The notes under the pieces are model-generated. The model searched no databases. It was not told the origin of the DNA and saw only the letters and a program-made list of their open reading frames with translations. A stretch of 64,000 bases of DNA from Comamonadaceae bacterium (lineage in GTDB: Bacteria; Pseudomonadota; Gammaproteobacteria; Burkholderiales; Burkholderiaceae_C): assembly GCA_947479935.1 (NCBI GenBank), contig CANKBG010000001.1:1-64000 (forward strand), written 5' to 3'. Every line of letters starts with the position of its first letter. Position 1 is the stretch's first letter. Both the position numbers and the translations under genes were made by a program. Shown here piece after piece: positions 44,412 to 53,607 of the stretch.

Positions 44412-45392
44412 ATGAAAATTTTGCTGTCAGAAAAGTCGCTTCAAAGCCTGAGACAAAAGATAGAAAAGATGATGGCAGGCCAGCCATTTGAATGTGTCAC
44501 CTTCGAAAGTGCCATCGCATCAGGACGTCGTGATTTTGATGCCGCCTTTATTTCTCGCGACGTGACTGGGTTGTCAACCAAACATGAACTCGCACCAAGC
44601 TTGAAGGCCTGCTATCAAGTGCTAGATGAGACGCAGTCTTTGCGTTGGGTGCACATTCATTCTGCCGGTGCCGATCGCGATATTTATGTGCGCTTAAAAG
44701 CCAGGGGTGTACAAGTGGCCACATCATCAGGTGCCAACGCCGATGTGGTTGCGCAAACTGCATTGGCAGGATTGCTGGCCTTGTCGCGAAAATTTCCCCA
44801 GCTGGTTCATGCCATGCATGAGCGCAAATGGGCGCCACTGTTGGGATCTACATTACCCCCCGACTTGGAGGGTCAAACGGTTGTGATGGTGGGGTGGGGG
44901 CCCATTGGGCAGCGCTTGGCACAGTTTCTAACGGTGCTGGGACTTCATTTGGTTGTGGTGAGGCAAAGCCAACATGCCACCGCGCAGCCGGCCAAACAAT
45001 TGCCGGAGATGATTACATTTGAAATGCTGGAAGGTGTGCTGCCCAACACAGACTGGTTGGTATTGGTCTGTCCTCTGACTGAAAAAACGAGAGGATTGGT
45101 CAATGCCAAGCGCATGTCTCTGATGAAACCCACCGCCGGTTTGGTCAATGTGTCGCGAGGAGAAGTGGTGGTCGAAAAAGACCTGATTCAAGCCTTGCAA
45201 ACGGGTGTTTTGGGGAGTGCCTATTTGGATGTGTTTGAACACGAGCCGCTGCCCCAAGAATCAGCTCTGTGGCAAATGCCCAACGTGATTGTGACGCCGC
45301 ATTCAGCAGGTTTTTCGTCAGGTAATGAACCGAGGGTGAGTCAAATGTTCTTGTCGAATCTAAAGCAATGGTCTTTGGTTGGGCCTTCATGA
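44412..45392 (+). CDS. D-2-hydroxyacid dehydrogenase family protein
   Basis: A 326-residue NAD(P)-dependent dehydrogenase. The Rossmann motif is GWGPIGQRLA, the substrate Arg is in SRGEVV, the Glu in the EHEPLP region, and the catalytic His in TPHSAG. Family members interconvert 2-ketoacids and D-2-hydroxyacids; this group includes glyoxylate/hydroxypyruvate reductases. It lies 14 bases after the aldolase-like gene. The exact acid is not determined. Confidence 0.85.
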   Translation: MKILLSEKSLQSLRQKIEKMMAGQPFECVTFESAIASGRRDFDAAFISRDVTGLSTKHELAPSLKACYQVLDETQSLRWVHIHSAGADRDIYVRLKARGVQVATSSGANADVVAQTALAGLLALSRKFPQLVHAMHERKWAPLLGSTLPPDLEGQTVVMVGWGPIGQRLAQFLTVLGLHLVVVRQSQHATAQPAKQLPEMITFEMLEGVLPNTDWLVLVCPLTEKTRGLVNAKRMSLMKPTAGLVNVSRGEVVVEKDLIQALQTGVLGSAYLDVFEHEPLPQESALWQMPNVIVTPHSAGFSSGNEPRVSQMFLSNLKQWSLVGPS

Positions 45393-45453
45393 AGCAGGCC
45401 GCAAGCAAGTTAGTTCCAAAGTGCTAATTTATTCGGCAAAAAAAATCCCATGC

Positions 45454-45459
45454 TATAAT
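45454..45459 (+). promoter_or_regulatory. Consensus -10 element of the tRNA-Arg gene
   Basis: A perfect TATAAT lies 11 bases before the mature tRNA 5' end. The -35 region is poor (an TTCGGC-like hexamer about 16 bases upstream). Confidence 0.6.
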
Positions 45460-45469
45460 CTACAGCTTA

Positions 45470-45546
45470 GCGGCTGTAGCTCAGCTGGATAGAGTACTTG
45501 GCTACGAACCAAGGGGTCGTGGGTTCGATTCCTGCCAGCCGCACCA
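45470..45546 (+). tRNA. tRNA-Arg (anticodon ACG)
   Basis: A 77-base tRNA with encoded CCA. The acceptor arms GCGGCTG and CAGCCGC pair fully, the anticodon stem is CTTGG/CCAAG around the loop CTACGAA with anticodon ACG at 45504-45506, and the T-loop TTCGATT sits in a normal T-arm. ACG, edited to ICG, reads the common CGU/CGC/CGA arginine codons. Confidence 0.97.
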
Positions 45547-45548
45547 GA

Positions 45549-45570
45549 TTTCGATTCTATTTCGATTCTA
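45549..45570 (+). repeat. Tandem 11-base direct repeat beside the tRNA
   Basis: Two exact copies of TTTCGATTCTA (45549-45559 and 45560-45570) start 2 bases after the tRNA CCA end. The CGATTC part echoes the T-loop of the tRNA. Confidence 0.7.
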
Positions 45571-45574
45571 GAAC

Positions 45575-45609
45575 AACAGCTTAGAGGCGTATGCCCCTAG
45601 GCTGTTTTT
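45575..45609 (+). terminator. Terminator of the tRNA-Arg transcript
   Basis: Arms of 14 bases (45575-45588 and 45593-45606) with one mismatch and one G-T pair around a 4-base loop, followed by T's to 45609. Confidence 0.85.
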
Positions 45610-45633
45610 CTTTCCGACCCCATCCAAATCGCC

Positions 45634-45960
45634 ATGTCTGCACCTCACTACTTTGTTTACGTTGTGCTTCTAAGTTTTGAGGTGCTAAAGCACCCTAAAT
45701 TTATCAAAGCCAATGTCGGTTACAAAGCAGGTGAACCTTGTGTTTACGTTGGCATGACAGGGCTGGACCCAGACACACGCTTTGACAAGCACAAAGCCGG
45801 CATCCAATCCAATCGCTATGTTGAAAAGTATGGAATCAGACTCATGCCAGAACTCGTTGACGATTTGAAGCAGCCGATGACTTACAAAGATGCGCAATAT
45901 CTAGAAGTTGAGGTTGGAATTAAGTTGAAGGAGCTTGGCTATGGGGTGTGGCAAGCTTAA
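45634..45960 (+). CDS. Small GIY-YIG-like domain protein
   Basis: A 108-residue protein with the layout of a GIY-YIG nuclease domain: FVYVVLLS as the first strand, CVYVGMTGLDPDTRFDKHKAG as the second strand with the conserved Arg and His region, then KYGIRLMPEL. The usual GIY and YIG triads are changed to YVV and YVG. A C-terminal Glu (EVEVG) could supply the metal ligand. Such stand-alone domains range from DNA repair-type nucleases to inactive relatives. It lies between the tRNA-Arg terminator and greB; function not assigned. Confidence 0.55.
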   Translation: MSAPHYFVYVVLLSFEVLKHPKFIKANVGYKAGEPCVYVGMTGLDPDTRFDKHKAGIQSNRYVEKYGIRLMPELVDDLKQPMTYKDAQYLEVEVGIKLKELGYGVWQA

Positions 45961-45994
45961 TCAGCGCGCTAATTTGACCTAAGATGCGCCTATC

Positions 45995-46564
45995 GTGAGC
46001 AAAGCATTTACCCGTGAATCAGATGCCGAACCGGAAGACGACGGCGAAGACCCCAGTTTGCCGCCGTTACCGGCTGGTACGCGCAACTACATGACCCCCA
46101 AAGGCTACGCCAGTTTGCGTGCCGAGCTTTTTGAACTGATGGACGGAGAGCGTCCCAAAGTGGTCGAAATTGTTCACTGGGCTGCCAGCAATGGCGACCG
46201 ATCCGAAAACGGTGATTACCTGTACGGTAAAAAACGCCTTCGCGAAATTGACCGTCGCATTCGATTCATCACCAAGCGTTTAGAAATTGCAGAGGTGACA
46301 GACCCCAGTGCTCACCACGGCAAGGCACAAATTTTCTTTGGTGCAACCGTCAAATACGTTGAGGAAAGTGGTGATCAAAGAACAGTCACCATTTTGGGCA
46401 TTGACGAGGCAGACAGCTTGAAGGGAGAAGTGAGTTGGGTGTCGCCTATTGCCCGAACCTTGCTAAAGTCGAGCACAGGTGATGTGCTGAAATTGGTAAC
46501 GCCCCAGGGCTGGCGTGAAATTGAAGTGCTTGAAGTCTCTTATCCCAAACCAGTGATCAGTTAA
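45995..46564 (+). CDS. greB: Transcription elongation factor GreB
   Basis: A 189-residue Gre factor that rescues backtracked RNA polymerase by stimulating transcript cleavage. N-terminal coiled-coil domain (NYMTPKGYASLRAELFEL, then the DRSENGDYLYGKKRLREIDRRI tip region with the acidic pair), C-terminal FKBP-like domain ending VLEVSYP. It is ~30 residues longer than E. coli GreB owing to an acidic N-terminal extension (ESDAEPEDDGED). Start GTG at 45995. It converges on spoT with 10 bases between stops. Confidence 0.92.
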   Translation: MSKAFTRESDAEPEDDGEDPSLPPLPAGTRNYMTPKGYASLRAELFELMDGERPKVVEIVHWAASNGDRSENGDYLYGKKRLREIDRRIRFITKRLEIAEVTDPSAHHGKAQIFFGATVKYVEESGDQRTVTILGIDEADSLKGEVSWVSPIARTLLKSSTGDVLKLVTPQGWREIEVLEVSYPKPVIS

Positions 46565-46574
46565 CCTGATTTGA

Positions 46575-48845
46575 TCATTCAGATTTACTCTGACCTCTGA
46601 CGCGATGCGTTATCCGCTCTGCATTCAAAACTGCGGGTGTGCGCTTTAAATTGCGTAAAACGGTTTCCAAATGGTTAAGGTCGCGCACCGAAATAATGAA
46701 TGTGTTTTCTGCCGCATCTTGGGCACTGGCTTGTCCCATTTCAACGTGAATGATGTCAACTTCTGAGTTGGCCAAGGTGCCGGCCACTCGCGCCAAAACG
46801 CCTTTGGTGTTCACCACAGTCACGCTGATGGTGGCTTCAAAATTGCGCAGAGGTTCATCTGACCAATCCACGCCAATGAACCGCTCGCTGTCTTTCTGTT
46901 GAAGCTTCAGTCCCACGCCGCAATCTGCGGTGTGAACCGCCAAACCTTCGCCGCGGCCCAAGTAGCCTATAATTTTGTCACCAGGCAGTGGGTGGCAGCA
47001 CCTGGCATAAATCACCGACGCGTTTTCAGTGCCGTCTAGCATGATGGCGCCTTGTGATTCTCTGTCATGAGCCATAAAACGTTCGCGCGTCATGAGCAAG
47101 GGGTCTGGCTTCTCGCCAAGTTCGGACAGCAGGCCGGTCATTCGTTTGGCCACAATGCTGGCAATTCGTTTGCCTAAGCCAATATCGACCAACAAATCGC
47201 TTCGGTTCTTGTTGCCGGTAAAGCGCAATAATTTTTCCCACAAACCGTGGTAACGCGCTGGATCATCTGGCATGTTTTCAATGCCCTCAGAGCGCAAAGC
47301 TTGAGTGAGAAGTTTCAAACCTAATTCCATGGATTCACTGTGCGCCATGGTTTTAAGGTGATGCCTAATTCTGGAGCGAGCACGTCCAGTTCTGACAAAA
47401 CCTAGCCATGAGGGGTTAGGCGCAGACACAGGTTCTGTCATGACTTCAACGACATCGCCATTTTTTAACTCAGTGCGCAAAGGCACTTGCTGATTGTTAA
47501 TTTTGGCAGCTACCAAATGGTCGCCGATATTGCTGTGAATCATGTAGGCAAAATCAACCACCGTGGCGCCACGAGGCAAGGACATGATTTGGCTTTTGGG
47601 TGTGAACACATACACGGCGTCTGGGAATAAATCAACTTTGACATGATCCCAAAATTCAGAGGCATCGCGGGTTTCTTTTTGAATGTCTAAAAGTGATTGC
47701 AACCACTGTGTGCCTAAGCGTTCGGCTTCCATGCCAGCCGCAACATTGTCTTTGTAAAGCCAGTGCGCAGCCACACCCGATTCGGCCACCACATTCATGG
47801 CTTCAGTTCGCATTTGAAATTCAACGTTAACGCCTGAGGGGCCCACCAGCGTGGTGTGCAAAGACTGATATCCATTGACTTTACCAATGGCAATGTGATC
47901 TTTAAATCGGCCTGGCACAGGCTTGTACATTTGATGCAAGATGCCCAAGGCGGTGTAGCAGTCAATCACTGAGGGGACGATGAGTCTGAAGCCATAAATG
48001 TCGGTCACCTGAGCGAAGCTTAAGTGCTTACCATCCATTTTTTTATAGATCGAGAAAAGCGTTTTTTCGCGTCCCGAAATATGAACCTCAATGCCGGCTT
48101 TTGAAAAAGTAGATTCAAGTTCGCTCTGAACTTTTTGGATCAAATCACGGCGTCTATTGCGAGCCTTTGCAACTGCTTTGGAAAGCACGGCATAGCGCCA
48201 TGGTTTCAAATGCCTGAAAGACAAATCTTGTAATTCACGGTAGGTTTGATTCAAGCCCAGTCGATGTGCAATGGGCGCATATATTTCAAGTGTTTCAGAA
48301 GAAATACGGGCCCACTTTTCACGCGGCATATCGGACATGGTGCGCATGTTGTGTGTGCGGTCGGCCAGCTTGATCAAAATGACGCGCACATCGCGGGCCA
48401 TGGCCAACAGCATCTTGCGAAAAGACTCGGATTGATTTTCTTCTCGCGTGTTGAACTCTAGTTTGTCTAGCTTTGTGAGGCCATCGACCAACTCGGCCAC
48501 AGAGGAGCCAAACTTTTCAATCAGGTCGGCCTTGGTCACACCGCAGTCTTCCATCACGTCGTGCATCAAGGCGGCCATGAGGGCTTGTGCATCCAGCTTC
48601 CATTCAGTGCACTGGGTTGCTACTGTAATGGGGTGAGTGATGTAGGGCTGACCGTTCTTGCGCAGTTGGCCAAGGTGTGATTCATCCGCAAAGCGGTAGG
48701 CTTTGCGCACCAACTCAATGTCGGATTTGGACAGATAGTTCAGTTTTTCAACCAGCGCTGCAAAACTGGCGGCGGCGGCATTGGCAGCACTGGCAGTGGG
48801 TGTGCCCACTAGAATATTGTGTGCGTTGTCGCGCTTTCCGGCCAT
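46575..48845 (-). CDS. spoT: Bifunctional (p)ppGpp synthetase/hydrolase (SpoT/RelA family)
   Basis: A 756-residue RSH protein. Domains in order: HD hydrolase (~50-200; HPITVA, HDVMED and DGLTKLDKL intact, so hydrolysis is expected), synthetase (~245-360; SGREKTLFSIYKK, DIYGFRLIV), TGS (~400-465; VYVFTPKSQIMSLPRG), helical/zinc-finger-like part with CCHPLPGD, and ACT (~680-755). I chose ATG 48845 (GGAAG 7 bases upstream); ATG 48893 would add 16 residues but has a poorly spaced site. Controls the stringent response. Directly after the rpoZ terminator, as in many proteobacteria. Confidence 0.93.
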   Translation of the reverse strand: MAGKRDNAHNILVGTPTASAANAAAASFAALVEKLNYLSKSDIELVRKAYRFADESHLGQLRKNGQPYITHPITVATQCTEWKLDAQALMAALMHDVMEDCGVTKADLIEKFGSSVAELVDGLTKLDKLEFNTREENQSESFRKMLLAMARDVRVILIKLADRTHNMRTMSDMPREKWARISSETLEIYAPIAHRLGLNQTYRELQDLSFRHLKPWRYAVLSKAVAKARNRRRDLIQKVQSELESTFSKAGIEVHISGREKTLFSIYKKMDGKHLSFAQVTDIYGFRLIVPSVIDCYTALGILHQMYKPVPGRFKDHIAIGKVNGYQSLHTTLVGPSGVNVEFQMRTEAMNVVAESGVAAHWLYKDNVAAGMEAERLGTQWLQSLLDIQKETRDASEFWDHVKVDLFPDAVYVFTPKSQIMSLPRGATVVDFAYMIHSNIGDHLVAAKINNQQVPLRTELKNGDVVEVMTEPVSAPNPSWLGFVRTGRARSRIRHHLKTMAHSESMELGLKLLTQALRSEGIENMPDDPARYHGLWEKLLRFTGNKNRSDLLVDIGLGKRIASIVAKRMTGLLSELGEKPDPLLMTRERFMAHDRESQGAIMLDGTENASVIYARCCHPLPGDKIIGYLGRGEGLAVHTADCGVGLKLQQKDSERFIGVDWSDEPLRNFEATISVTVVNTKGVLARVAGTLANSEVDIIHVEMGQASAQDAAENTFIISVRDLNHLETVLRNLKRTPAVLNAERITHRVRGQSKSE

Positions 48846-48962
48846 GGAGGTACTTCCGGATTTGTGAAACATAGAAGAAAAAGCGGCGCGCATGCCTCAA
48901 ATGTACCGTGACTCAGAAATCTGCATCAAGTCTGTATCAAACCTCACCCTACAACAGACATG

Positions 48963-48997
48963 AAAAAGCCCCAGGCTTTGACGCGTTGGGGCTTTTT
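48963..48997. terminator. Terminator between rpoZ and spoT
   Basis: 11-bp arms (48963-48973 and 48987-48997) with a 13-base loop; GCCCC core flanked by A's and T's, so active in both directions. It would attenuate minus-strand readthrough from gmk-rpoZ into spoT. Confidence 0.85.
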
Positions 48998-49032
48998 GTT
49001 GCAGAACTTAACAGTTCTGCAAATTGAAAACG

Positions 49033-49233
49033 TTAGTTTACTTTTTTAAGCATTTCCAAACCCACTTTGCCAGCTGCAATTTCGCGCAGCGCGGTTACGC
49101 CAGGCTTGTTTTTGCTCTCGACGCGGGGTGTGTGGCCTTGGCTTAGCATGCGAGCACGGTAAGTGGCTGCTAACACCAACTGGAAACGGTTAGGAATCTG
49201 TTCCAAGCAATCTTCAACGGTAATGCGGGCCAT
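49033..49233 (-). CDS. rpoZ: RNA polymerase omega subunit
   Basis: A 66-residue omega subunit, normal betaproteobacterial length. The start [19 protein letters not shown] and the [11 protein letters not shown] segment are the family's signatures. Omega helps fold beta-prime and, together with DksA sites, binds ppGpp, which fits its place between gmk and spoT. Gmk ends 20 bases upstream; a terminator follows. Confidence 0.96.
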   Translation of the reverse strand: MARITVEDCLEQIPNRFQLVLAATYRARMLSQGHTPRVESKNKPGVTALREIAAGKVGLEMLKKVN

Positions 49234-49253
49234 GACGGTCTCCGGTAAGTAAA

Positions 49254-49874
49254 TCAGGTGATATGAAGGGATTCGAAAGTTTCGGCACGGGCTCTGTGCT
49301 GAGCCATGTACTTCAGGCGCTGAGCGTGCACGATGGCCTTGAGATCAAACAAGGCGCGATCGAAAACTTCGTTGATTATAACGAAGTCAAATTGTTTAAC
49401 CTGAGCCAGCTCAATGGCCGCATTTTGCAGGCGCAATTCAATGGTTTCGGTGCTGTCCTCGCCGCGGCGCTCAAGGCGGCTTCGAAGTTCTTCCCAGCTG
49501 GGGGGAAGGATGAAGATCAGGATGGCGTTGGCATACATCTTTTGAATTTGGATGGCGCCCTGGTAGTCGATTTCCAAAATAACGTCAGAACCTTGCGCCA
49601 TGCGCTCTTCCAGCATTTTTTTGGAGGTGCCGTAGCGGTGGCCGTGCACATTGGCCCATTCCACAAACGCGTCGCCTCCCACCATGGCATCAAACTCGTG
49701 CTGAGACACAAAGAAGTACTCACGTCCATGCTTCTCTTGGCCGCGGGGCGCACGGGTGGTGTGCGACACGGAAGGCAGCACGCGGGCGTCAAGCTCCATG
49801 AGTGCTTTGACCAAGCTGGACTTGCCCGCTCCGCTAGGGGCGGCTACAACGTAGAGGTTTCCAGGATATTCCAT
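49254..49874 (-). CDS. gmk: Guanylate kinase
   Basis: A 206-residue enzyme converting GMP to GDP with ATP. P-loop [10 protein letters not shown] near residue 13, [24 protein letters not shown]-binding segment, [13 protein letters not shown], and ILEIDYQGA. Same operon as rpoZ; yicC is 50 bases upstream. This order places guanine nucleotide supply next to the ppGpp enzyme. Confidence 0.96.
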   Translation of the reverse strand: MEYPGNLYVVAAPSGAGKSSLVKALMELDARVLPSVSHTTRAPRGQEKHGREYFFVSQHEFDAMVGGDAFVEWANVHGHRYGTSKKMLEERMAQGSDVILEIDYQGAIQIQKMYANAILIFILPPSWEELRSRLERRGEDSTETIELRLQNAAIELAQVKQFDFVIINEVFDRALFDLKAIVHAQRLKYMAQHRARAETFESLHIT

Positions 49875-49924
49875 GGCAAGGAGTGTAATTCGGAGTCGGG
49901 CTTTTGAGGGGGTGAGTGATCAAC

Positions 49925-50842
49925 TTATTCGATGTTTTGCACCTGCTCGCGCATTTGCTCGATCAAGACCTTCATGTCGACAGAAATTTTGGTGAGTTCG
50001 AGAGCGGCCGATTTGGACCCCAAGGTGTTGGCTTCTCGGTGCAATTCTTGAATGAGGAAATCGAGTCTTTTGCCGACATCGCCGCCTTTTTTCACCAAAC
50101 GGCTAATTTCATCCAAATGAGAGGCTAAGCGAGTGAGTTCCTCGGCCACATCAATGCGAATGGCAAAGGCAGTGGCTTCGGTCAAGGCGCGATCTTTGGC
50201 CACATCTGAAGAAACATTGCCATCAGACAAAGCCATGGCCTCATTCCAACGGTCAATGAAGCGCTGGCGTTGCTGCTCCACCAACTGAGGGAGCAGGGGG
50301 GCAGCTTGCTCGGCCAAAGAGCGAAGTTGACCAATGCGGTCTATGAGCATTTCGGCCAAGCGTGCGCCTTCTCTAGCGCGTGCGTCTTTCAATGCCTTGA
50401 CAGCTTGGGTGGCCAAAGGCATGAGGTCGGCTTCGTTTAAACCGATGCCAGACTTTTCATGCGAAGCCAATTTGATGACATCTGAGACGCTTAAATCACG
50501 GGCCTCAGGCAGCCAACTTTGAATTTTGTTTTGAAGATTAAGCAATTTTTGCAATGTGGCCACATTGGGATCGGCCAGATCGTTGTCTTGGCTGCTGTGA
50601 TAAACCGCACGAACTTCTACTTTGCCGCGTTTAATGTGCTGCGTAATGTGCTCTCTAAGCGCAGGTTCGGTGTGGCGCAGTTCGTCGGGCAGGCGGAAGC
50701 TGAGGTCGAGAAAGCGGCTGTTGACGGATCGAATTTCCAAGCCGAATCGAACCGAGGGGGTGGCCGAAGACTCGGTGTTGCCCTCTGTGGCGGGCGTGCT
50801 GGATTGCACACTGGCATACCCGGTCATACTGTAAACTGGCAT
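49925..50842 (-). CDS. yicC: YicC-family endoribonuclease
   Basis: A 305-residue YicC protein. N-terminal SMTGYASV, RSVNSRFLDLSFRLP and the C-terminal KRLDFLIQELHREANTLGSK segment are the family's conserved blocks, the last carrying the metal-binding residues. E. coli YicC is an RNase that affects sRNA such as RyhB. The N-terminus has a ~12-residue insertion (SSTPATEGNTESSATP) relative to E. coli. Upstream is a 168-base divergent gap with rph, in which I see no clear element. Confidence 0.92.
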   Translation of the reverse strand: MPVYSMTGYASVQSSTPATEGNTESSATPSVRFGLEIRSVNSRFLDLSFRLPDELRHTEPALREHITQHIKRGKVEVRAVYHSSQDNDLADPNVATLQKLLNLQNKIQSWLPEARDLSVSDVIKLASHEKSGIGLNEADLMPLATQAVKALKDARAREGARLAEMLIDRIGQLRSLAEQAAPLLPQLVEQQRQRFIDRWNEAMALSDGNVSSDVAKDRALTEATAFAIRIDVAEELTRLASHLDEISRLVKKGGDVGKRLDFLIQELHREANTLGSKSAALELTKISVDMKVLIEQMREQVQNIE

Positions 50843-51010
50843 GGATTCTTTCTAGAGTGCGGCAGACAAAGTGCTGCCGATCAATGGGGACTTTGGCCTC
50901 AGCTTTAAATTTATTTTGAGGGGCCAAGGTTGACCAAGATTGGCTCAAGCCCATTCCCAATTATCTCAAACTTATTTCAAATCTAACTCAAACTGAAGTG
51001 ACTCCCCATT

Positions 51011-51778
51011 ATGACCAACGCTCAGCCCGCAACCTCAGTTTCAACACGTGCCCAAGGCCGCTCGCAAGATCAATTGCGAAATGTGCGCATCACCCGAGGC
51101 TACACAGTGCATGCGGAAGGGTCCGTTCTCATTGAATTTGGCGATACGCGTGTGTTGTGCACGGCCTCGGTTGAGGAAAAAGTGCCATCGCACAAAAAAG
51201 GCAGCGGTGAAGGGTGGGTTACCGCTGAATACGGCATGTTGCCCCGCGCCACGCACACTCGAGGTGACAGAGAAGCTGCGCGTGGCAAACAAAGCGGCCG
51301 CACACAAGAAATTCAACGGCTCATTGGCCGCTCTATGCGGGCTGTGTTCGATTTGAAAAAATTGGGAGAGCGCACCATTCATTTAGATTGCGATGTGCTT
51401 CAAGCTGATGGCGGCACGCGAACGGCCAGCATCACAGGCGCCTTTGTAGCCGCCCAAGATGCGGTCGATTGGCTCATTCATCAAGGCAAACTCAATGAGA
51501 GTCCTATTTTGGATTCTGTGGCTGCTATTTCTGTGGGTTTGAAAGAAGGTACGGCCTTGCTTGATTTGGATTACACAGAAGACTCGTCGTGCGATACCGA
51601 CATGAATGTGGTCATGACCGGTGCTGGCAATTTTGTCGAAGTGCAAGGTACAGCCGAAGGTGTGGCATTTACGCGCAAAGAGATGGACAGCTTGCTTGCG
51701 TTGGCCGAGAAAGGCATTGCCGAGTTGGTGCAATTGCAAAAAAAATCCCGTCAATCCCACGTGCATGCAGGGGCGTAA
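51011..51778 (+). CDS. rph: Ribonuclease PH
   Basis: A 255-residue phosphate-dependent 3'-exoribonuclease that trims tRNA precursor ends. Conserved blocks: [69 protein letters not shown] and [19 protein letters not shown] ~13-residue N-terminal extension precedes the usual start. rdgB follows 4 bases later. Confidence 0.96.
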   Translation: MTNAQPATSVSTRAQGRSQDQLRNVRITRGYTVHAEGSVLIEFGDTRVLCTASVEEKVPSHKKGSGEGWVTAEYGMLPRATHTRGDREAARGKQSGRTQEIQRLIGRSMRAVFDLKKLGERTIHLDCDVLQADGGTRTASITGAFVAAQDAVDWLIHQGKLNESPILDSVAAISVGLKEGTALLDLDYTEDSSCDTDMNVVMTGAGNFVEVQGTAEGVAFTRKEMDSLLALAEKGIAELVQLQKKSRQSHVHAGA

Positions 51779-51782
51779 ATTC

Positions 51783-52385
51783 ATGAGGATGGTTTTGGCG
51801 TCCAACAATGCAGGCAAGCTGGCCGAGTTGCAAAACATGTTCAGCTCGCTCCATGTGCAATTGGTGCGTCAGTCTGAATTAAATATTTCAGAAGCTCCAG
51901 AGCCTTACAAAACTTTTGTTGAAAACGCCTTGACCAAAGCCCGTCATGCTTCAGAGCAAAGTGGACTGGCTGCCGTGGCTGACGATGCAGGCCTTTGCAT
52001 TGATGCGTTTGGTGGTTTGCCAGGTGTTGACACGGCCTTCTATTGCACGCAATTTGGATATGAAAAATCGGATGCCAACAATGTGAAGGCGGTGCTTGAG
52101 CAAATGGCCTCACTTGAAAATCGACGTGCAGCCATGGTCAGCACCTTGGTGGCCGTGAGAAGTGCTTTCGATCCAGAACCTTTGATTGCAGTGGGGCGAG
52201 TGGTGGTTGAAATTGCCCGTACACCCATGGGTGAAAACGGATTTGGTTTCGATCCTATTTTGTACTTGCCTGCGTTTGGCAAAACGTTTGCCCAAATGCC
52301 AGAGGATGTGAAAAATGCCAACAGCCATCGCGGCCGATCTTCACAAGCCATGGTGGCCTTGATGCGCGAGCGTTGGGATCTTTGA
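51783..52385 (+). CDS. rdgB: dITP/XTP pyrophosphatase (RdgB/HAM1)
   Basis: A 200-residue non-canonical purine NTP pyrophosphatase that cleanses ITP/dITP/XTP from the nucleotide pool. The start MRMVLASNNAGKLAEL, ADDAGLCIDAFGGLPGV, the GENGFGFDPILYLP segment and SHRGRSSQAM are diagnostic. ATG 51783 is preferred; the frame is open into rph upstream but those codons are not used. hemW starts 3 bases after its stop, giving an rph-rdgB-hemW operon. Confidence 0.95.
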   Translation: MRMVLASNNAGKLAELQNMFSSLHVQLVRQSELNISEAPEPYKTFVENALTKARHASEQSGLAAVADDAGLCIDAFGGLPGVDTAFYCTQFGYEKSDANNVKAVLEQMASLENRRAAMVSTLVAVRSAFDPEPLIAVGRVVVEIARTPMGENGFGFDPILYLPAFGKTFAQMPEDVKNANSHRGRSSQAMVALMRERWDL

Positions 52386-52388
52386 AGC

Positions 52389-53600
52389 ATGAACAATCCG
52401 TTTGATGTGCTTCATGCCATGCGGCCGGGCTTGTTGCAGTTGCAATCCTTGCCGCCGCTGTCTTTGTATGTGCACTTGCCTTGGTGCATTCAAAAATGTC
52501 CCTATTGCGATTTCAATTCTCATGAGTGGCGCGGCACAGAGGGCGTCATGCCAGAATCGACCTACATTGATGCGCTACTTGCCGATTTAGAAACAAGTTT
52601 GCCTTTAGTTTGGGGGCGGCCAGTTCACAGTGTGTTTCTGGGTGGCGGTACCCCCAGTTTGTTTGAGCCCCAAAGCATCGACCGATTGATCAGTGGCATT
52701 CGCGCTCGATTGCCATTAGAGGCTGAGGCAGAAATCACGCTTGAAGCCAACCCCGGGACTTTTGAAAAAGACCGGTTCAAAGCCTTTCGAGCGGCAGGCG
52801 TGACGAGATTGTCAATTGGCGTGCAAAGCTTTAACGATGTGCATTTAAAAGCCTTGGGCCGAGTTCACAATCGCGATCAAGCCATGGCTGCTGTGGCAGA
52901 AGCACAGCAGGCTTTTGAGACCTTTAACTTGGACTTGATGTATGCCTTGCCTGGCCAAACGATGTCCAACCTGAGACAAGACGTTGAAATAGCGCTGAGC
53001 TTTAACCCGCCACACATCTCTATTTACCACCTGACCATTGAACCAAATACTTTTTTTGCAAAGCACCCCCCCGTTTTGCCTGAAGAGGATGACGCATACG
53101 CCATGATGGACCTGATCACCGAAATGACCGCTTCAGCAGGATTACAAAGGTATGAAGTTTCTGCCTATGCCAAGCCTGGGCACAGATGCTGGCACAACCT
53201 CAATTATTGGCAGTTTGGTGACTATTTGGGCATAGGGGCTGGCGCACACAGCAAATTGAGTTTTCCTCATCGGGTTACACGACAAGTTCGCTTTAGAGAA
53301 CCGCAGCGCTACATGGCGCAAGCTCTGAAAGGTGAACCCGCGACATTGTTTGAGGAAGTGTCTAGAGAAGCATTGCCGTTTGAGTACATGCTCAATGCCC
53401 TTCGCTTGAAGGAAGGCTTTGCATTGACCGACTACATGGCGCGCACGGGTTTGGCAATAACGTCCATTCAGAAAGGCTTGTCTGAAGCAGAAGCGAAGGG
53501 ATTGGTTGCCAGAGATTTGGCAAAGGTGTGGCCCACAGAGCGTGGCTTTGACTTTCTCAGTGATCTGCAGGAATTGTTTTTAGCAGATAACTCAAACTAA
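52389..53600 (+). CDS. hemW: Radical SAM heme chaperone HemW
   Basis: A 403-residue radical SAM protein. The 4Fe-4S motif CIQKCPYCDFNSH follows the YVHLPWC start, with FLGGGTPSLF, EANPGTFEKD, RLSIGVQSFND and DLMYALPGQT blocks. It is related to HemN but lacks HemN's longer N-terminus and C-terminal decarboxylase residues, so it is called HemW, which inserts heme into respiratory enzymes. Confidence 0.94.
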   Translation: MNNPFDVLHAMRPGLLQLQSLPPLSLYVHLPWCIQKCPYCDFNSHEWRGTEGVMPESTYIDALLADLETSLPLVWGRPVHSVFLGGGTPSLFEPQSIDRLISGIRARLPLEAEAEITLEANPGTFEKDRFKAFRAAGVTRLSIGVQSFNDVHLKALGRVHNRDQAMAAVAEAQQAFETFNLDLMYALPGQTMSNLRQDVEIALSFNPPHISIYHLTIEPNTFFAKHPPVLPEEDDAYAMMDLITEMTASAGLQRYEVSAYAKPGHRCWHNLNYWQFGDYLGIGAGAHSKLSFPHRVTRQVRFREPQRYMAQALKGEPATLFEEVSREALPFEYMLNALRLKEGFALTDYMARTGLAITSIQKGLSEAEAKGLVARDLAKVWPTERGFDFLSDLQELFLADNSN

Positions 53601-53607
53601 CAAGATG

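Noticed and set aside
49263-49907. Long plus-strand frame opposite gmk
   Set aside because: Antisense to guanylate kinase with no supported start; explained by codon bias of gmk.
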